Source of the DNA: JAIEPT01 sp038217425
GTDB taxonomy: Bacteria; Planctomycetota; Planctomycetia; Gemmatales; Gemmataceae
Direction of reading: 5' to 3'
Length of the DNA stretch: 8,031 nt
NCBI GenBank assembly: GCA_038217425.1
Contig: JBBQPM010000257.1
Location: 1-8,031 of the forward strand
In this document: piece after piece, positions 5,546 through 8,031 of the stretch
How the letters are laid out: the number at the start of each line of letters is the position of its first letter
Position numbering within the stretch: the stretch's first letter is position 1
The notes under the pieces: generated by a model
The model's database searches: none
What the model was told of the DNA's origin: nothing
The model's input: only the letters and a program-made list of their open reading frames with translations
Program-made: the position numbers and the translations under genes

Positions 5546-6649
5546 CTATCGGAGCGGAATGAACATCTCGTATGTGTTGTAAAACAGCAGGCCCTCTTCC
5601 GGTTCCGCGGGGAGCTGGAACGGGAAGTTCACCGGAAGCATCGGGTTGTACCGCAGCGCCTTGGCGGCGATTACCGTTTGCGGCGTCGACCACACGTAAT
5701 AATTCTTACGAAACTCGCGTGTCCGCCATTCGTTCCCCTTGCGTGTGAAGTTGCTGAGTTCGTCGAGCAGGAACTCGCCGAGCTTCAGCGACGGAGCGAG
5801 CAGATTGGAGCCGACGAGCTTGTTGTTGGCGTCGCCGACCTCGACGGTACCGGTATTCTTGAGGCGTTCCTTGTTGTCGGCGGTCTTCTTCCAGGAGCCG
5901 AGGATTTCGCCGGCGATCGTCCTGCTTTTGACGTCTCCCTTGGCGAAGACGAAGTTGATGGGCGTCGCGTTCTTGAAGCCGGGGACTTCCAGCACCGAAC
6001 CGACCTTCATGGTTCGGCTCCCCAGCGTGGGGGAGATCGACAGCCAGATGGCGGCGGAGATGTCCTTCCCTTCGGGATACTGGTCGAGCGAGCCCTGCAT
6101 GCCGAACATGAAGGCGGGGAGATATTTGTAGCGGTGGGCTTCGGAATTGAGCCAGATGGCGCCGAGGGTGGCGCCGGTGTCGCAGCCGATGACGACGATG
6201 TTGCTGACGTTGCAATCGCCCTCGTCATTTTTCTGTCGCTCGAGCCAGGCGCGGGCGGCGGCGATGTCGTTCACCAGCACCGGGAAGTAGCTCTTCTCGA
6301 ACTTCTTGAAGTCCAGCGCTGAGCCCTTGGCCTTGGCCGACACGTTCTTGGCGAACTTGTTGAACTTGGCCGGCTCCATGGTCACGCTCTGCCCGTGGCC
6401 GCGAAAGTCGAACGCCAGCACGCAGAATTTTTCCTTAAGAATCTCCGCGAGATCCTGGTACGGCTTCATCGAACTCGATTCGCCCAGGGCGTGCAGCAAC
6501 AGGACGACCGGGGCTTTTTTCGACTTGGCCTGATAAAAGACGCCGTTGAGTTCGACGCCGTCGATCGAAGCGAAGGTGACTTTTTCTTGAGCCGAGACTG
6601 TGCCGCCCGCGAGGAAAATGCAGAGGATCGCGCCAAGGGACCGCGTCAT
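5546..6649 (-). CDS. Secreted alpha/beta-hydrolase-fold protein with an incomplete catalytic triad, 367 aa
   Basis: Residues 1-20 form a Sec signal peptide ending VSA|QE, so the protein is exported. The fold is clear: LLLHALGES (50-58, oxyanion region), AFDFRGHGQS (79-88) as in S33-type hydrolases, a nucleophile elbow at IVVIGCDTGA (151-160) and an acid-like residue in FVFAKGD (Asp239). In the G-x-Nuc-x-G elbow the nucleophile position is Asp157, not Ser, and the last histidine in the protein is His172, so no His follows the acid where the catalytic base belongs. It may be a pseudo-enzyme or binding protein. An Asp nucleophile is known in epoxide hydrolases and haloalkane dehalogenases, but those need the His. 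The ATG at 6649 has AGGAGA about 7 nt upstream. It is probably monocistronic, with a repeat block after its stop. Confidence 0.85.
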   Translation of the reverse strand: MTRSLGAILCIFLAGGTVSAQEKVTFASIDGVELNGVFYQAKSKKAPVVLLLHALGESSSMKPYQDLAEILKEKFCVLAFDFRGHGQSVTMEPAKFNKFAKNVSAKAKGSALDFKKFEKSYFPVLVNDIAAARAWLERQKNDEGDCNVSNIVVIGCDTGATLGAIWLNSEAHRYKYLPAFMFGMQGSLDQYPEGKDISAAIWLSISPTLGSRTMKVGSVLEVPGFKNATPINFVFAKGDVKSRTIAGEILGSWKKTADNKERLKNTGTVEVGDANNKLVGSNLLAPSLKLGEFLLDELSNFTRKGNEWRTREFRKNYYVWSTPQTVIAAKALRYNPMLPVNFPFQLPAEPEEGLLFYNTYEMFIPLR

Positions 6650-6903
6650 GTTGTATCTCCTGAAATGAATGAGCCCGACGATTCGATCTTAAGGCAGCGG
6701 CTCGCAAAAAGAAAGAGAACTCCGGGAAAAGTTGAGACGAAGGCGCATGAAGAGCGGAACGAGCTCCGTACGAAGACTCCCCGGATGGAATCCCCGCCGA
6801 ATGCCTCGAGAATTGCCCAATCGCCGATTTATGGGACAAAACTTTTCCGCTGATCCACAACAGGCAGGAGGGACTCCGCTTTTACGGCTTTATCTTGCTG
6901 ATT
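6650..6903. other. Spacer between the DinB-like and alpha/beta-hydrolase-like genes
   Basis: No gene, long palindrome or clear terminator is visible. It must hold the promoter of the hydrolase-like gene on the minus strand, but I see no convincing -35/-10 pair. A purine-rich run near 6706-6733 is the only compositional feature. Confidence 0.4.
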
Positions 6904-7389
6904 TCACGACTTGTCCAGGCCTGCCAAGATCTGCCGAATAGACCCTAAATGATAAGCCGTGTGTGCCGCGCTCGCCAAGGCTCCCGCGGCCGAGAGGCCG
7001 TTCCAGTCCGAACGCTGCGTCGCGTGCTTGCGCCAGGCTTCCGATTGGCAGCGAAGCTCGGCTCGCAGTTTTTGCCATTGATCCTCGTTCACGGCGGAGC
7101 GTTTCCAACTCGCCTCCCAGTCGGCGCTGGCCCAAGGATTCGCTTCGCCGTCCGACCAACGGTTCAACAGCGATAGTCCGTAACAGACATGATCGACGTG
7201 CGAGGCAATCGTTGTCTTACCAGGCATCGGACGCGTCGAAGCCGCGCCAGCGTCGATCGCGTCGAGTTGCCGCAACAGGCCCGGGTCGCCGGGATTGAGC
7301 AGAAATGCTTCGCCGCCCGGCGGCCCATCAAATATCTCGTCGAGCACCTTGGCGAGAGCGCCTTGAAAGATCGTGTCGTTCGCGTTCAT
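6904..7389 (-). CDS. DinB/YfiT-type four-helix-bundle protein, 161 aa
   Basis: The DinB/YfiT fold is a four-helix bundle with a three-histidine metal site; many members are thiol-dependent transferases, others have no known role. Helix-like segments are at about 4-20, 59-78, 100-118 and 132-157. Candidate ligands are His64 in TIASHVDHVCYG (or His67) and the pair His143/His147 in AHTAYHLGSIRQIL, the family's typical C-terminal H-x3-H. The length fits the family's 150-180. There is no signal peptide. The start at 7389 has AAGGGA about 8 nt upstream. It is divergent from the molybdoenzyme gene and has no visible functional link to its neighbours. A specific substrate cannot be named. Confidence 0.8.
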   Translation of the reverse strand: MNANDTIFQGALAKVLDEIFDGPPGGEAFLLNPGDPGLLRQLDAIDAGAASTRPMPGKTTIASHVDHVCYGLSLLNRWSDGEANPWASADWEASWKRSAVNEDQWQKLRAELRCQSEAWRKHATQRSDWNGLSAAGALASAAHTAYHLGSIRQILAGLDKS

Positions 7390-7706
7390 TGCGTGATCCC
7401 TTTCCGCGCACTGAGGCCGTCTATTGGGAAACTCTCCCCCTCATTCTATTCCGAATCCGAAGGCGTCCGGCGACTCGGTAGAGTCGGCGTTTGCCTGTCC
7501 GATCGCGACCCGACGAGGCAGTGACGGACACGTCGTTCCGCCTCATACCCGGAACCTCGCATGCATCCTTCTCGGCGCCTTGACCCGATGGATGGCAGAC
7601 TTTCTGCCAACGACCATGTATTCTACGGGGAGAGGATTTGCGGCCCGCGTTCCAGGTCAGTTGTTGTGTTCCTTGCCCTTGTCTCCTCTACACACAAGGA
7701 AAAAGC
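7390..7706. promoter_or_regulatory. 317-nt divergent spacer (DinB-like / molybdoenzyme)
   Basis: No gene with family features is visible. It contains two small hairpins: CGACTC-ggta-GAGTCG at 7471-7486, and TGGCAGA-ctt-TCTGCCA at 7593-7609. No convincing sigma70-type promoter is seen. Short ORFs over this stretch run into the flanking genes' frames and look spurious. Confidence 0.45.
7593..7609 (+). promoter_or_regulatory. Candidate sigma54 promoter or palindromic operator
   Basis: TGGCAGACTTTCTGCCA is a perfect 7-bp inverted repeat. It also fits the sigma54 -24/-12 spacing (GG, 10 nt, GC), with TGGCA matching the -24 half and CTGC approximating TTGC. It lies 98 nt before the molybdoenzyme ATG. 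Either reading, or chance, is possible. Confidence 0.3.
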
Positions 7707-8031
7707 ATGTCCGATTCCAAGAAGCCTACATCCGTTGCGGTGACTCGTCGTTCATTTATGGCCGGAACAGCGACTGTCGCCTTACCGCTCTTGGCATTGC
7801 CGAACGGCCACGACAAAATCTTGGCTCAAGGTCCAGGAAATCAAGTAAGGGCAGCATTTCCGGGAATGATCTTACGGGAGAAAGAACCGCAAAACCTCGA
7901 ATTCCCCTTTTCTTCGCTCGATAGCTTTATCACCCCAACGGAGCGGTTTTATATTCGCAACCATTTCCCCGTCCCTCGGCTTGACCAGAAGACTTGGAGG
8001 CTGAGGGTCGAAGGGGCGGTCACAAAACCAC
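7707..8031 (+). CDS. Tat-exported sulfite-oxidase-family molybdopterin oxidoreductase, 5' part
   Basis: The first 108 residues are present; the gene runs off the right edge. A twin-arginine signal is visible (VTRRSFMAGTA with R14 R15, then a hydrophobic stretch TVALPLLALP), which indicates export of a folded cofactor-bearing protein. After a linker, ITPTERFYIRNHFPVP (75-90) and WRLRVEGAV (97-105) match the start of the sulfite oxidase / SoxC / YedY molybdopterin domain, including the R84-N85-H86 cluster near the pterin. The molybdenum-ligating Cys would lie beyond the window. The substrate could be sulfite or another oxyanion or sulfoxide; a cytochrome partner may follow. The ATG at 7707 is supported by AAGGA 6 nt upstream. 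Confidence 0.88.
   Translation, partial: MSDSKKPTSVAVTRRSFMAGTATVALPLLALPNGHDKILAQGPGNQVRAAFPGMILREKEPQNLEFPFSSLDSFITPTERFYIRNHFPVPRLDQKTWRLRVEGAVTKP

Noticed and set aside
5274..5562. Short ORFs on both strands giving GHVCNVP-like peptides; possible modifier gene upstream of E2
   Set aside because: They are translations of the palindromic repeats, with no ribosome sites and no Gly-Gly ending beta-grasp pattern.

Overview
The window is high-GC bacterial DNA with tightly packed genes separated by short intergenic stretches full of palindromic repeats. The most likely source is a planctomycete, possibly of the Gemmata kind. This rests on the repeat families (one spells TTEAQRAQRK, another GHVCNVP, when read through as protein), the abundance of secreted alpha/beta hydrolases and DinB-type proteins, and a Tat-exported molybdopterin oxidoreductase. 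No rRNA or other marker gene is present, so the assignment is an inference.

Layout. Positions 1-829 (-) hold most of a phosphatidylserine synthase gene (pssA), cut by the left edge. A divergent spacer with a 30-bp perfect inverted repeat separates it from a (+) pair: a secreted protein of unknown function (1097-1828) and an esterase-D-like serine hydrolase (1848-2573). After a convergent junction filled by a TTEAQR-type inverted repeat comes a (-) cluster. In transcription order it encodes an E2-like ubiquitin-conjugating protein (5244-4819), an E1/ThiF-like adenylyltransferase (4693-3887) and a 387-residue beta-rich protein of unknown function (3894-2731). E1 and the beta-rich gene overlap by 8 nt. 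A 90-bp inverted repeat lies between E2 and E1. Upstream of E2 a repeat block (5228-5551) contains a local tandem duplication and nested palindromes. Further along the (-) strand are a secreted alpha/beta-hydrolase-fold protein without an obvious catalytic triad (6649-5546) and a DinB/YfiT-type protein (7389-6904). The right edge cuts a (+) gene for a Tat-exported sulfite-oxidase-like molybdoenzyme (7707 onward).

How the genes may work together. The E2-E1-beta protein cluster is the most interesting part. It looks like a compact ubiquitin-like conjugation module: E1 would adenylate the C-terminus of some modifier and E2 would pass it on. No recognisable ubiquitin-like modifier or JAB peptidase is encoded beside it. 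The beta-rich protein, with three apparent internal repeats and a C-terminal glycine, is the only candidate partner, substrate or modifier in the cluster. The other genes look like independent housekeeping or accessory units.

Four unrelated-looking inverted-repeat families occupy the spacers at 980-1082, 2592-2711, 4730-4819 and 5261-5540, with a further palindrome nested inside the last.
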